Assembly (NCBI GenBank): GCA_039105265.1
Contig: JAPFFF010000037.1
Location: 1,207,501 to 1,271,500 of the forward strand
From: Tritrichomonas musculus
Lineage: Eukaryota > Parabasalia > Tritrichomonadida > Tritrichomonadidae
Reading direction: 5' to 3'
DNA: 64,000 nucleotides
Part shown: piece after piece, positions 49,711-59,799 of the stretch
How the letters are laid out: the number at the start of each line of letters is the position of its first letter
How positions within the stretch are numbered: the stretch's first letter is position 1
Made by a program: the position numbers and the translations under genes
The notes under the pieces: model-generated
Told to the model about the DNA's origin: nothing
Databases searched by the model: none
What the model saw: the letters and a program-made list of their open reading frames with translations, nothing else

Positions 49711-50253
49711 TTAAATCATATCAGAGAAAATATTATTTCGCCTTCTACGAATAGGTTGAGGTGGGATTACTGGTATTGGTTCCTCTTCTGATTCGTCTTC
49801 TATTTGATTTGGTTCTTGGAAGTATTGTGGCTGAGTATACTGTGGATAATATGGTTTTCTCATTTGTTTTTGTATTACATCTTTTATCATTTTCTTCTGT
49901 TCCTTCTTAGCCCTTTCGTTTTTAAACTCTTCACCTAATAGCTTTAATTGGTTTAGTATTTCTATATTTATTGTTGGATCATATACTTGTTTTGGTTGTT
50001 CTTCTATTATTGGTTTTTTGGGTTTTGGTATTTCCTCAGGTGGGTCGGAATTCTGACCAACAACTTTTTCTTCAATCGTTTCTGTTTTAGTTAATGGTTC
50101 AGGTGGTGGTTTTGTTAATGGTTGCTCTCTTCTTTTTACTATATATTTGTTTTCTTTTTTGGTAGGAAGCACATCCCAATCAGGGTCCTCACGACCATTA
50201 AGCCAGTTCTGTATTACTTGTAATCTTTTTGATCCTGTCAAATGCTTAGACAT
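49711..50253 (-). CDS. unknown Pro/Glu-rich Maverick protein (180 aa)
   Basis: N-terminal KRLQVIQNWLNGREDPDWDVLPTKK and NKYIVKRR, then a long Pro/Glu/Lys linker, a coiled coil (LNQLKLLGEEFKNERAKKEQKK) and a Gln/Pro/Arg-rich tail (PPQPIRRRRNN). It lies between capsid and pVI-like genes, hence perhaps a scaffold or core protein. A near-palindrome with EcoRI-like centre (50043-50058) is inside it. Confidence 0.6.
   Translation of the reverse strand: MSKHLTGSKRLQVIQNWLNGREDPDWDVLPTKKENKYIVKRREQPLTKPPPEPLTKTETIEEKVVGQNSDPPEEIPKPKKPIIEEQPKQVYDPTINIEILNQLKLLGEEFKNERAKKEQKKMIKDVIQKQMRKPYYPQYTQPQYFQEPNQIEDESEEEPIPVIPPQPIRRRRNNIFSDMI
50043..50058. repeat. near-palindrome GGTCGGAATTCTGACC in coding sequence
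   Basis: Eight paired positions with one G-T. Same plan (GGTC ... GGAATTC ... GACC) as 14056-14079. Confidence 0.7.
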
Positions 50254-50284
50254 TTAATTGATAAAAAAATCATTTTATTGAGTT

Positions 50285-50818
50285 TTATTGAGTTTTCTTT
50301 GTTTTTCTTGATTTCTTTCTCTTTCTTTTATTCAATTTCGCTATATGTGCTTCTGCTTCGTCCACATATTTACTTCTGTTCTGATATATTTTATAAGCAG
50401 CTGGCTTCCTTCCATAATAAATGCGTGGGAAATGTGATTGAGCTACATTACTGCCTAACGGATTAGGTTGTCTTTCTGCTATTGTTTTTTGTAGTGCTGC
50501 CTTTACTTCTCCTTCTTTTATTCCACTTGCTATTGTTGTCAATCCTTTACCTATACCTATTGCTGCTGGATTACCCGTTATTGTTCCCAAAGCTTGTGTT
50601 GCTCCCCCTACTGTATTTAATATTGGTGCCTTATTTTTCCAAGCCCATTTACCAGCTTTACCAACTGCACTATCACCAATGAATTTGCCTACTTTACCAA
50701 CACCAGATTTTACCGAATTCCATGCATTATTTATAAACTTACCCAAAAATCCACCACCAGAATTTTGCGATGTCGTTTGTTCAATTTTATCTGTTTCAGA
50801 ACCTTCATTCATTGTCAT
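50285..50818 (-). CDS. pVI-like Gly-rich minor virion protein of Maverick C
   Basis: 177 codons. After a polar start, GGGFLGKFINNAWNSVKSG and repeated GKVGKF/GKAGKW units, then a Gly/Ala/Ile-rich hydrophobic centre (TQALGTITGNPAAIGIGKG) and a strongly basic C-terminus (KLNKRKRKKSRK). This matches the make-up of membrane-active and DNA-binding minor capsid proteins. Counterpart of 12526-12840, with a longer basic tail. Confidence 0.65.
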   Translation of the reverse strand: MTMNEGSETDKIEQTTSQNSGGGFLGKFINNAWNSVKSGVGKVGKFIGDSAVGKAGKWAWKNKAPILNTVGGATQALGTITGNPAAIGIGKGLTTIASGIKEGEVKAALQKTIAERQPNPLGSNVAQSHFPRIYYGRKPAAYKIYQNRSKYVDEAEAHIAKLNKRKRKKSRKTKKTQ

Positions 50819-50824
50819 TTAATA

Positions 50825-51679
50825 TCAGTCAAAGTAATATTTATTGGCGGTTATGTTCATAATAAATTTTGAATGAAGATCTCTATGCTGTAAATATTCT
50901 TTTACCGTCTTCTTGATATTAAGGTTGTTATTTGTTTGTTGAAGCAAGGAAGTAAAATCTTCTTCTGAGTATCCACTATAGCATATGATATCCGTGGCCA
51001 ATCTTTTTGCATTTATGTGTACGAATCTGATTGTCTGAATAGCCATGATGCAGGTAATATTATAATGTCTTGTCTTGGTTAATAGTCTAAGGAATTCAGT
51101 ATTGTTATGTGTCAATAAATCACTTCCTGCACAGTCATCCAATATTATTAGTGTGTTATATGGGTAAGAAGAGGTTTGGTATTTTACTAACTTATTGGCT
51201 ATATATACTATTCTATCATCTATTTCTTGGAGGGAGTGCTTGTTTATAAGTCTCTGCATTTCTTCATTTGTTTCCTTCATTTTTGATAATACATGTTTAA
51301 CCATTGCATAATATTTTATTTTTCTTTTGAGGTGTTTCTTTAGGTAATCCATCAATTGGGCTTCATTAAGATATACTATTGGTGTCTTTACCTCTTTACT
51401 CATTGCCTCAGCCGTTTTGTCTGCTTTTCCAGAACTTGAGCAAAATATTATTTTTTGATAGTACGGATGCTTAAATAGACGTTCAGTAATTAGTATGTGT
51501 TTCCACAACCAATAACTCTTACCTGCACCTGGTTTACCAATAAGAAAATAAATTCCATTCGTACTAAAAGGATAGGAAGGATGTAATGGCTACATCAGTG
51601 CTGCCTCTATCTCTTTCTGGTTCTTCTTCATTGTCTTTTGGATTAAGGATTCCACTTCTTTCATTATTTGTTTAGACAT
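50825..51679 (-). pseudogene. FtsK/A32-type genome-packaging ATPase with nonsense codon
   Basis: Start ATG 51679 (MSKQIMKEVESL). After 29 codons TAG at 51590-51592 interrupts; the same frame then runs to 50825 with Walker A IGKPGAGKSYW, Walker B LIILDDCAGSD and a sensor-like TRHYNITCIMAIQT, the signature of the packaging ATPases of Mavericks and large DNA viruses. Only the amber codon separates the Walker A region from its start, so the gene is a recent pseudogene or depends on read-through or an internal start; the next in-frame Met lies after Walker A and could not give an active enzyme. Confidence 0.85.
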
Positions 51680-51689
51680 TTATTTGTGG

Positions 51690-52247
51690 TTAAATCCATT
51701 TCTTTATATTGTTGGGTATATTTTTCTTCTTTGACCAGTAATCCACTTCAAGATTAGATAGCTTTGTTGGAGCACCTTCTCGTAAATTTTTAGCCGGTAT
51801 GATGTCTTCTGTACCTTCGCTGTATTTAATTTTATATTTGTTCTTTGTTGTATCATAAGAAATAATCTTCTCCACAATACCTCTCTTGCCTCCCTTAAGT
51901 GTTTGTGCAATATTTTTGTTTTGTGTCTTGATTAACCTATAACCAGGGAGTTTGTCTATTGACTCATCTTTGGACTTAATTATAAATTGGTTCCCAGCCT
52001 TTGAATCAACTATATATGCTTCCTTGCTTACCTTGTTCCTGCGCTTCGAAAATGGCTCCTTGGCTTGAATAATTCTAACTCTATCATTTGGCTTAAAGTC
52101 ATATGGATTGTTTTGCGACTTGGTTTTTACATATTCTTTTTCATCTTTCTCTGTCATCTCGTTTGGTATCTTATAGTCCAATGATCTGTGGGGAGAATTG
52201 TTGTATGAATCTATTAAACTATCCATTTCTTTCTCATTGATGAACCT
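51690..52247 (-). pseudogene. integrase C-terminal fragment at the right end of Maverick C
   Basis: About 186 codons without a start; the frame begins exactly at the element end. Contents: the post-core helix (MDSLIDSYNNSPHRSLDYK), an SH3-like NPYDFKPNDRVRII and a chromodomain-like segment (RGIVEKIISYDTTKNKYKI). The catalytic core is absent. Parallels residues 190-255 of the A' integrase and extends about 120 residues beyond it. The element cannot encode an active integrase. Confidence 0.85.
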
Positions 52248-52252
52248 CACTT
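52248..52252. repeat. target-site duplication (right) of Maverick C
   Basis: CACTT, identical to 30112-30116, directly outside the end AGGTTC (read inward). Confidence 0.75.
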
Positions 52253-52417
52253 AAACAAATTAAATCACGTCTTCAATATTATCGAAAAATATTAAAGGAA
52301 CCTATGCCAACTGATCCTAAAAAAATAGCAAAACGTAATAAGATTCAACGCAAATATGAATACAATATGAAGGTCAGAAATTTGTTAAATAAAGCAGTAA
52401 ACAATCTTTATTTATAA
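52253..52417 (+). pseudogene. 3' half of the basic Maverick B gene split by Maverick C
   Basis: 54 codons plus TAA. Reads KQIKSRLQYYRKILKEP and then a Lys/Arg-rich DPKKIAKRNKIQRKYEY. With the 36 codons at 30009-30116 it makes a 90-residue basic protein in one frame, which is why the insertion site is considered exact. Confidence 0.75.
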
Positions 52418-52424
52418 TACAAAA

Positions 52425-52934
52425 ATGACTTTACGACAAGCTCGCATATTATCATCAGAAGCGAAAAGCAAGAATAATACCACTATATCGCAAGAACAAA
52501 ATACTAATATCAAAATAACACAGTTGCCTTATCCTAATATTCCACAAATTGATACATCCAAAACACTCAGTAGAAGCAACTCATTATCTGATTTAAAGAA
52601 TTATTCACAATTGGAGACTCTTGAACAAAAAAATAATTTTTTAGAAATGCTAGTGAATGTTTATGAAGATAATCCATTAAAAGTCAATTCATATTTAGTT
52701 TGCAATACTACATCATTAATGAATATGATAAAATTATTGACAGATGCTGATAAAGTAGAATTAGTATTAAATGAAGATATAGCATGTAATTCATGTTGTA
52801 GTAGCGATAAATTAATATATATCTCAAAGATTCTCATAACGAAAAACAATAAAACTGAAGATATGAAGTATGCTTACAATGATGTATACTCACAGTTTAT
52901 CAAATACGGGATTTCTCTCAAAATATCCATTTAA
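52425..52934 (+). CDS. Maverick B spacer-type protein (169 aa)
   Basis: Ser/Asn-rich N-terminus, then a conserved C-terminal half with VELVLNEDIACNSCCSSDK and YNDVYSQFIKYG. Homologous to the fragment at 2-151 and, more distantly, 45837-46364. Convergent with the fibre gene, separated by 6 nt. The clustered cysteines after the acidic segment suggest metal binding (inference). Function unknown. Confidence 0.7.
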   Translation: MTLRQARILSSEAKSKNNTTISQEQNTNIKITQLPYPNIPQIDTSKTLSRSNSLSDLKNYSQLETLEQKNNFLEMLVNVYEDNPLKVNSYLVCNTTSLMNMIKLLTDADKVELVLNEDIACNSCCSSDKLIYISKILITKNNKTEDMKYAYNDVYSQFIKYGISLKISI

Positions 52935-52940
52935 GCTTAA

Positions 52941-55900
52941 TTAGCGCATGAAAACAGCCAAGGTATGTTCATTTATTTTTGCACTCACTTTTCCTACAAT
53001 ACTTTGTTGAATCTTTAATGTTAATGCATAATCTTCATCCAATATTCTTCCATCATATAGAATCACATCACCTATTGCATATAAATTAGCATCATCAACA
53101 TAAAATAAATAGTCTCCATGTGTAGCGAATGTAATGTTATTTTTTTCTTTATCAATACTAGTGATTACACCAATATATTCTTTCCATGAACCATTTATTT
53201 TAACACTACTAATGCAATCAACTGAATCTGTTGCAGTAGAACTCACGAATGAACCATTAACATTTTTATACACATGACCAGACATAAATACAGGTTTCCC
53301 AAGTGTGTAATCTTCAATATTTTCACCAGCTTCAATTGGCGCATAATGAGTTATTGTATTTGAGCCGTTTGATGTTATTTTGCCGTTAACATTTAAATTA
53401 GAATCAATTATTGTATTTTTTGCAGAACCAAACATTGAAAAAGATTGAAATTTATAACCATCAACATATATATCCAATTCACCTGTATTAGCAACTTTTG
53501 ATGAACTATAATTAAATATAGTATTATATGTAGAATTATATCCAAATCTAATTGAAGTATCAAAATTATCATCAACAGAACTAAAGAAACTTGCAATATT
53601 ACTTTCGGTACTATTAATTAATAATGAACCATCATCATTTTTTGATACATATTTAGCATCACATTCACTCTTCACTTGCTCAATAGCAAGGGCCAACTCT
53701 GTTGTCAATGCAAAGTTATCATTCACATATTTCACCGAAGTAATCATATTATCATTCACAGGTTGGTTACTGATTAATGTGATAGATGCATCATATATAT
53801 TAGTCAATGTATCATCCGTGGCTCTCAATGAAACAATATGGGTATTATAATTAATATTTATTAATTCACCACTGGTTGATTTGTAAATCATATTCAAACT
53901 TTTAAATAAACTGTATTCGTATTCGGCTTCTTCATATGATGCATCATCAGCATTTCGTTTGAATTTGACGATAATATTTTTGGTAGTGAATACTTTCCTT
54001 ACATCATCATCAGGAACTACACAACCACTATCATTCTGTGTACATTGAATTGTGATTTGTTGGGAACCTTCATTAGTAATACTCTCAGTTTTTACAAATG
54101 GTGATTCAATTTGAGCTTTAATGACGTTGATTAACCATTGAGTATTGCCACTTGAATTATACACCATAAATTCACCACGATTATACCATACAATATATGA
54201 TCCATTATCTAACATCATTCTATATCCTCTCATATATTCTTCATAAGGCTTGAATATCAAATCAAAATGTTGTATATTGTTAATGTAATCCGTGTTAGAA
54301 CCCCAATTAACATCAAATATCACATGTATATCGGTTTTTGGTAAGTATGGTTTCACAAAAATATAATCACGAACTGGCTCTGGGTATTCAATATTCAATT
54401 CAGTGCCATATAATGCAGTATTCAATGCAGATTCATTAACCAAATCTGTGGGTATCTCAGGGATATCCGTTTTGAGAGCATATTTACCATCAGCCACATC
54501 CTTGGTCTCATATTTATCTAATTCATAAGCCAATTCATCTTCATCAACAAACTTCTCATCAGTTTGTGCGCTAGTATAATATGGTGTCAAATCAACAGGT
54601 TCAGGTATATCAGATTTTAATGCATAATTATCTTTTACGAAGTTCATATTTGGAATACAATATTTGTCATAAACTTCAGGTTCGTATGAATAACTTACAG
54701 ACTCTAGGTCCACAACATAATTACCATTATATCTGAATGTTCCATCGTAATAGAAAAAGTATATAGAAAAAATATTTTCGCCTTTCTTGTAATGATAATA
54801 TTCCGCGTCTTCACTATCATACAAATATTCTCCTGAAATATCTTCATTATTACAAGAGCCTTTCACAAAAAGTGATGATTTCTTTAATATGTTGCATAAA
54901 TCTCTATCCAAATTTGTTATATAAGTTCTTTTATCCTCATCATTTGTTGTTCCATTTACGAATTTTGTAGCTATTGACAATTCTTGTGTTATTTTTTCGG
55001 TTGATAATATGTCTTGTTTCTTCAAATAAGACTGTAAGTCCTGTTTCTTCGAATACTCATCAAGATTCTCAAGTGTTGCATAATTTGATAAATCAACAGT
55101 AGGGATTTCACTTAAAATCTTTTGCTTATGATTTTCAATTAATTTTTTTGTCGCAGCTGCTGATAATAATTGATTATTCGTTAATGTTTCCCCTAATGCT
55201 AACATATTTGACTTCGGTTTAGGGATATATTTATAAGAAACATTTGATGGCTTATTTTTAGAAAATACCATTAAATAGGGATATTCATATATTAAATTAC
55301 AAGAAACTACAGAATTTACCGCAACAATATTTCCATCAGAATCTACATCATAATTGTTAATACTAATAACTTCTCCTTCTGAATCAACTATAAATGATAC
55401 ATCTATTTTAGATTCACTTTTGAGCTCGCTGCCAAAGGCAGAGTCTTTCTTAGGAAAGTCATATAGATAGTATTTATAGCAATTATTATTTGAGCCAATT
55501 ATTGTTGTCTCTGATGCAAAATCTAGTTGTTTCTCAATAACGCCAGGTGATAAAACGTCGACGTCATGTATTATTTCATCAACATATTCTATTTCTTTCA
55601 CAGTTGATTTAGCAAAAGAGAGTCTACTTAATGATTCTATTCCTGCAGCACCTATTCGCATTAATCCTGGACCGAATCCTATTAACATAGTACCAATATC
55701 AACAATACCTTGTAAAATATCAAACCAGTTAACTTTATTTGACATACTTTCTATTTGTGATTCTAATTGTTTACAATAATTTTGTAATTGAGATATATCA
55801 TTTAGGGCAACATCAACTGTATTCCCTAAAGAATTTAACACAAACATATGACTCTCAATGTTTTCCCCAATTACCACACCAGATGTTTGAATATTATAGT

Positions 55901-56650
55901 TTGTAAAAAGAGTCGTGCATGATTCAGGTTTAGGAACAACATTATAATAACCACATCCATTGAGATATTCAAATGTATTTTCACCATAATATTCTACGTC
56001 AGCGATTTTAAATATAAGATTTGGATTAGTGGACATAAATAGTTTAATCCCCCTATTGTTAATCAATTTTTCTTCATGATGATATCCAATATATTCAAAA
56101 TAATTATTGGTATTTACTTTATAATGGGGTGAATCAATTGTTGCATCTACATTAACTTTTATTTCGTATATTTTCCCGTTTAGCGTTAATGTTGCAATAT
56201 AATCACCTCCAACCCATTGGCCTCCACTATCGAACTCACAAACGATATCTATCCACCATTCTTTATCATTTTCACCTGCATAATCTAGTTTTCCTTTGTT
56301 TATTTTCAATAATCCTTCATTAATGAGAAATGTTAATGCGTTCTGGTCTGAATGGAATTTAACAAGATGTGATAAAGTAAATTTATTAGCATCATTTTTG
56401 GCTATTGTTATTCTAGCTTCATTATCGCTATTTTGTATTAACTTTAATGATTCCGGAATATGCACACAATAATTGTTTCCAATCCACGTATCTCCTTTCT
56501 TTGTAAGCTTAAATGTTGTGTCAAATACTTCATCATTGAATTCAAATGTTTGTCCATCAATAAGTGTGTTAAATTCTTCTGTTCCTTCATCATAGCCCCA
56601 ATAAGCAATATAATAATTGTCATCTTGTGATATGGACTTTATTTGGGAAT
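52941..56650 (-). pseudogene. fibre gene of Maverick B, N-terminally truncated
   Basis: About 1,236 codons are homologous to fibre A from its FGY...F.FN...K.GD.W.GNN region onward, through the module NIQTSGVVIGENIESHMF and coiled coil, a hydrophobic segment (ILQGIVDIGTMLIGFGPG), the tail-fibre repeats (YALKSDIPEPVDLTPYY, DVADGKYALKTDIP) and the C-terminal domain ITHYAPIEAGEN...QQSIVGKV. The N-terminal shaft part is missing: homology ends near 56650, and the frame only continues 25 codons into unrelated TGCACCC-repeat DNA with a chance ATG at 56726. A small GC-rich hairpin (55429-55441) lies inside. Confidence 0.75.
55429..55441. repeat. small GC hairpin in fibre gene (CTGCC-AAA-GGCAG)
   Basis: A 5-bp stem with 3-nt loop, encoding AFGSEL in a Ser/Lys/Asp region. 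Confidence 0.55.
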
Positions 56651-56658
56651 TATTTATG

Positions 56659-56754
56659 TGCACCCAAAATGCACCCCGGCCAAATAGGTATTCAAAAAAT
56701 GCACCCCAAATCGGTTTTGCACCCAAATTTTATTATTGCACCTATTTTGCACCC
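56659..56754. repeat. six irregular TGCACCC repeats at the Maverick B right junction
   Basis: TGCACC(C) begins at 56659, 56670, 56700, 56718, 56737 and 56748 (gaps 11, 30, 18, 19, 11). Directly follows the end of fibre homology. Nature unknown: host satellite, terminal repeat of another element or protein-binding sites. Confidence 0.7.
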
Positions 56755-57284
56755 AAATAAACTAAATAAAAAGTGGCTTGCTTATACAAAATTTTTCTAT
56801 CTTCATTTCTAACTTTTTTGGCTCAAAATCCTTTATAAAGTATTTTATTTCTGGTAATTTGCTCTGTTTGCCGTGGAATCGATTGTTCTGTCTCTTTTTC
56901 ATCCTTTTTTTTGCAAATATTCAAATATTATATAATTTTCATAATAATTCAATTTATTGGTTTAAAATGGTTGTTTATAATATACTTAATTATTCTGTCA
57001 TATGAAAATTTAGAAGCTAGCTGAGAGTAAAAAAATATTTGTGTTTTAAAATTGTTATAATCTACCTCAGAATATATTGAAAGAATAAAAAAAAATCCAT
57101 ATTTTGAATACTCTGATTTGAATGCTCTCACAAAAATATAAAATTTGATATAAATATTAATTTTAAACGGATATTTAAAAATTTAAAACGATTTTCTTAA
57201 AGAACAAAGTGAGATTAATATCAAACAAAGATGCAGAATGAGGCTTGATATTATAAATTTATTTTAGTATAATAATTTTTTTGT
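56755..57284. other. AT-rich stretch without recognised genes
   Basis: Nothing supported on either strand besides short chance open frames. Confidence 0.5.
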
Positions 57285-57873
57285 TTTTTCAATCTTTTTT
57301 AAAACGATCAACTTAAAAGTACTCAAAAAAGAAAAAGATCAATTAAATTATTAATAAATCATTATTTAGATATAAATTGTTATAACCTTTTTTTTGTTTT
57401 TTCAATTTTTTTTTATATAATTTAAAACGATCAACTTAAAAATACTCAAAAAAGAAAAAGATCAATTAAATTATTTATAAATCATTATTTAGATATAAAT
57501 TGTTATAACCTTTTTTTTGTTTTTTCAATTTTTTTTTATATAATTTAAAACGATCAACTTAAAAATACTCAAAAAAGAAAAAGATCAATTAAATTATTTA
57601 TAAATCATTATGTAGATATAAATTGTTATAACCTTTTTTTTGTTTTTTCAATTTTTTTTTATATAATTTAAAACGATCAACTAAAAAATACTCAAAAAAT
57701 AAAAAGATCAATTAAATTATTAATAAATCATTATTTAGATATAAATTGTTATAACCTTTTTTTTGTTTTTTCAATTTTTTTTTATATAATTTAAAACGAT
57801 CAACTTAAAAATACTCAAAAAAGAAAAATATCAATTAAATTATTAATAAATCATTATTTATATATCGAATATA
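57285..57873. repeat. 123-bp tandem satellite, about 4.7 units
   Basis: The motif TATAACC followed by T-runs recurs at 57381, 57504, 57627 and 57750, each 123 bp apart. Units contain TTTAAAACGATCAACTTAAA. A single inverted piece of the unit sits at 63927-63951. Confidence 0.9.
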
Positions 57874-58334
57874 ATAACTATTTATTTTTTTCCTTCAAAA
57901 TTTCAGACAATCATCAAAAACAAAAAAAAAAAAAAGTGAAATTAAGGAAAATGATTTATTCACAAAGAAGTACAATCAGAATTATTATTAAAAATTTATT
58001 TCAGATTCATCAATTCTTTTTTTTTTCTATAAAATATCAAACAATCTCTATAAAAAAGTGAACTTATTTAAAATGTTATACAAAATAAGAAATGTAATAA
58101 AAATAGTTATTAGAAATTGATATAAATCGTATAAAATCTTTCATCCTTAAAAAATTATTGAAATCTTCATTAAAAAAAAGTGAGCTTAATTAAAATGTAG
58201 ATAATAACGAACTTTCAAAATTGTATAAATGTTAATAAAATAGTAAAGTTTTTTAAAGAAAAGAGAAAAAAAAAAAAAAAAGATATTTTGAAAAATTGAG
58301 AATTCTAAATCTTATTCATATGTTATTAAACCAA
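57874..58334. other. AT-rich stretch downstream of the MULE gene
   Basis: A/T tracts only; no gene or structured element seen. Confidence 0.5.
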
Positions 58335-59703
58335 CTACGAACCTGAGTTTTTGTTATGTTTGGTGAAATTTCTTGTATTTTGGTGTATTATTTCTTCGAA
58401 ATTTACTAATGTAGGATGATGTCCAATTCGATCTTTCAATTTTGCATTATGACTTTCGGCTACGTTATTTGTAATAATATCTTTATTAATTTTATTATAA
58501 ACATTCCAATCATTGAACCTATATTTATTTTTAAAATTATACTCAAAATAAAGTGAAAATTGATCTGTGATTTCCCATTGAGATAATACTTTGATAACTG
58601 TATTTAATAACCTTTCTGAAATAAATGGTAGTAAATAACTGATATTCTTTAACTTATCTAAAAATTCAAATTTCTGATATTTATCGAAATACCTTCTCAT
58701 TATTTGTGAAAAATGAAAATAACAATACTGAAAAATATGAGTTTCATTCATTAAAATTTTTTTGACAGCATTTGATTCTCCAAGTTCGAAATCTGTAATA
58801 AAAGTAGCTCCATTTTGAAATCCTTTTTTAATTGAATTTATAAACATCAAAAAAGCAAGTTCATAAGTCTTTTTTTCTTTGTTTGGTAATAAAAAATGAG
58901 CCAATGGAATATTCATGTGTTCAGTTCGTCCTAAAAGCACTAAAACCTGTTCAAATCCATCTGGAGTAACATCGAAAGTTCCATCGATAAAAACAAATGA
59001 AGATTTTTGAATTAATGACTGTTGAAATTTTGAACTATAACAAATAAATAAATTCTTTCCAACCGGAAAATTTGAACAACGGAATTTAAAAAGTTCGAAA
59101 TCCGTTTTACGATTTGTTTGTCTTATCTTTCCAAAATCAGTATCATTTATTTTGTTATCTCTATTTAATTTTGACCATTGATTATAAACAATTCTTTGAG
59201 AAATTGGTATTTTACTCTCTTCTTCATTGTTTTCACTGTTTATTTTTTTTGTCAATTGTGTTATTATTTGGCTTTGGGTTGGTCGAAGCATTTGAGAGTA
59301 ATAAATTTCATCTATTTTGCTTTTGAGTTCAGAATCTTTTATAAACTTATTTGTTGTTCCTATTTCTTTTATACAATTATGTTGAACATTCATTTGTATA
59401 ATTTGTCCAAGCTTAACTTCTTCTTCATTCTCTGTTTTTTTTTACAACTTCAAAGGAAACCAAAATATATGCAGGACACCTTTCTTCGATTTTTTTATGC
59501 CTATTATAACCATTCTCGCAAACATATTTGAAATGTTGTGTTTTTTTTAAATATTTAACATATTTGTAATTGTATTGATTGAAATTGAGAATAAATGGTG
59601 CACCATTTGGCCTAAATGAAGTATTTTGTTGAAGCTTTTCTATGATATTCATTTTGTTAAAAATTAAACGTTTTTGTGTCAATTTTTTGAATTGGATATT
59701 CAT
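58335..59703 (-). pseudogene. MULE-type transposase, frameshifted in a poly-A run
   Basis: First part (59703-59425): FLYWCH/WRKY-like zinc finger (FKYVCENGYNRHKKIEERC). Second part (from about 59446 in the other frame): the MULE core with FIDGTFDVTP, FITDFELGES, the C-x-x-H in YCYFHFSQIMRR and NNVAESHN. The two are out of frame at a nine-A run (59435-59443 on the plus strand as T); one base fewer would join them. Catalytic-like acidic residues are present. The C-terminus is short after the Glu motif. Trichomonad genomes carry many MULE families. No clear terminal inverted repeats were found around it. Confidence 0.8.
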
Positions 59704-59799
59704 TCAATAAATAATTTGTAAATTATTTAAATATAAAATTCTTTAAGCTCAAAATCTATCGTTAAATTTACAACATATAATGGAATAAACAATAATTTA

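Larger units (their letters stand above)
30117..52247. mobile_element. Maverick C (22.1 kb), one canonical and one non-canonical end
   Basis: It inserted into a small gene of Maverick B with duplication CACTT. Left end AGTAGTATAGTATAGGCTG matches the end motif of A'. The right end AGGTTCATC (read inward) lies inside the integrase gene and lacks the inverted repeat. Gene order from the left: fibre (amber-split), fibre, penton-like, GIY-YIG, polB, unknown frameshifted gene, basic protein, HNH, spacer-type protein, two unknowns, HNH, capsid, unknown, pVI-like, packaging ATPase (nonsense) and integrase tail. No protease gene was seen. Confidence 0.8.
23669..56650. mobile_element. Maverick B, interrupted by Maverick C and truncated on the right
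   Basis: Left part 23669-30116: PolB, PD-(D/E)XK nuclease, integrase and the 5' half of a 90-codon basic gene. Right part 52248-56650: the 3' half of that gene, a spacer-type protein and a fibre cut within its N-terminal half. The capsid, ATPase and protease genes expected further right are absent. The right boundary is where fibre homology ends, near 56650; no inverted terminus is found there. Confidence 0.7.

Noticed and set aside
56627-56812. Short plus-strand frame with repeated MHP/LHP residues
   Set aside because: It only reflects the TGCACCC repeats.
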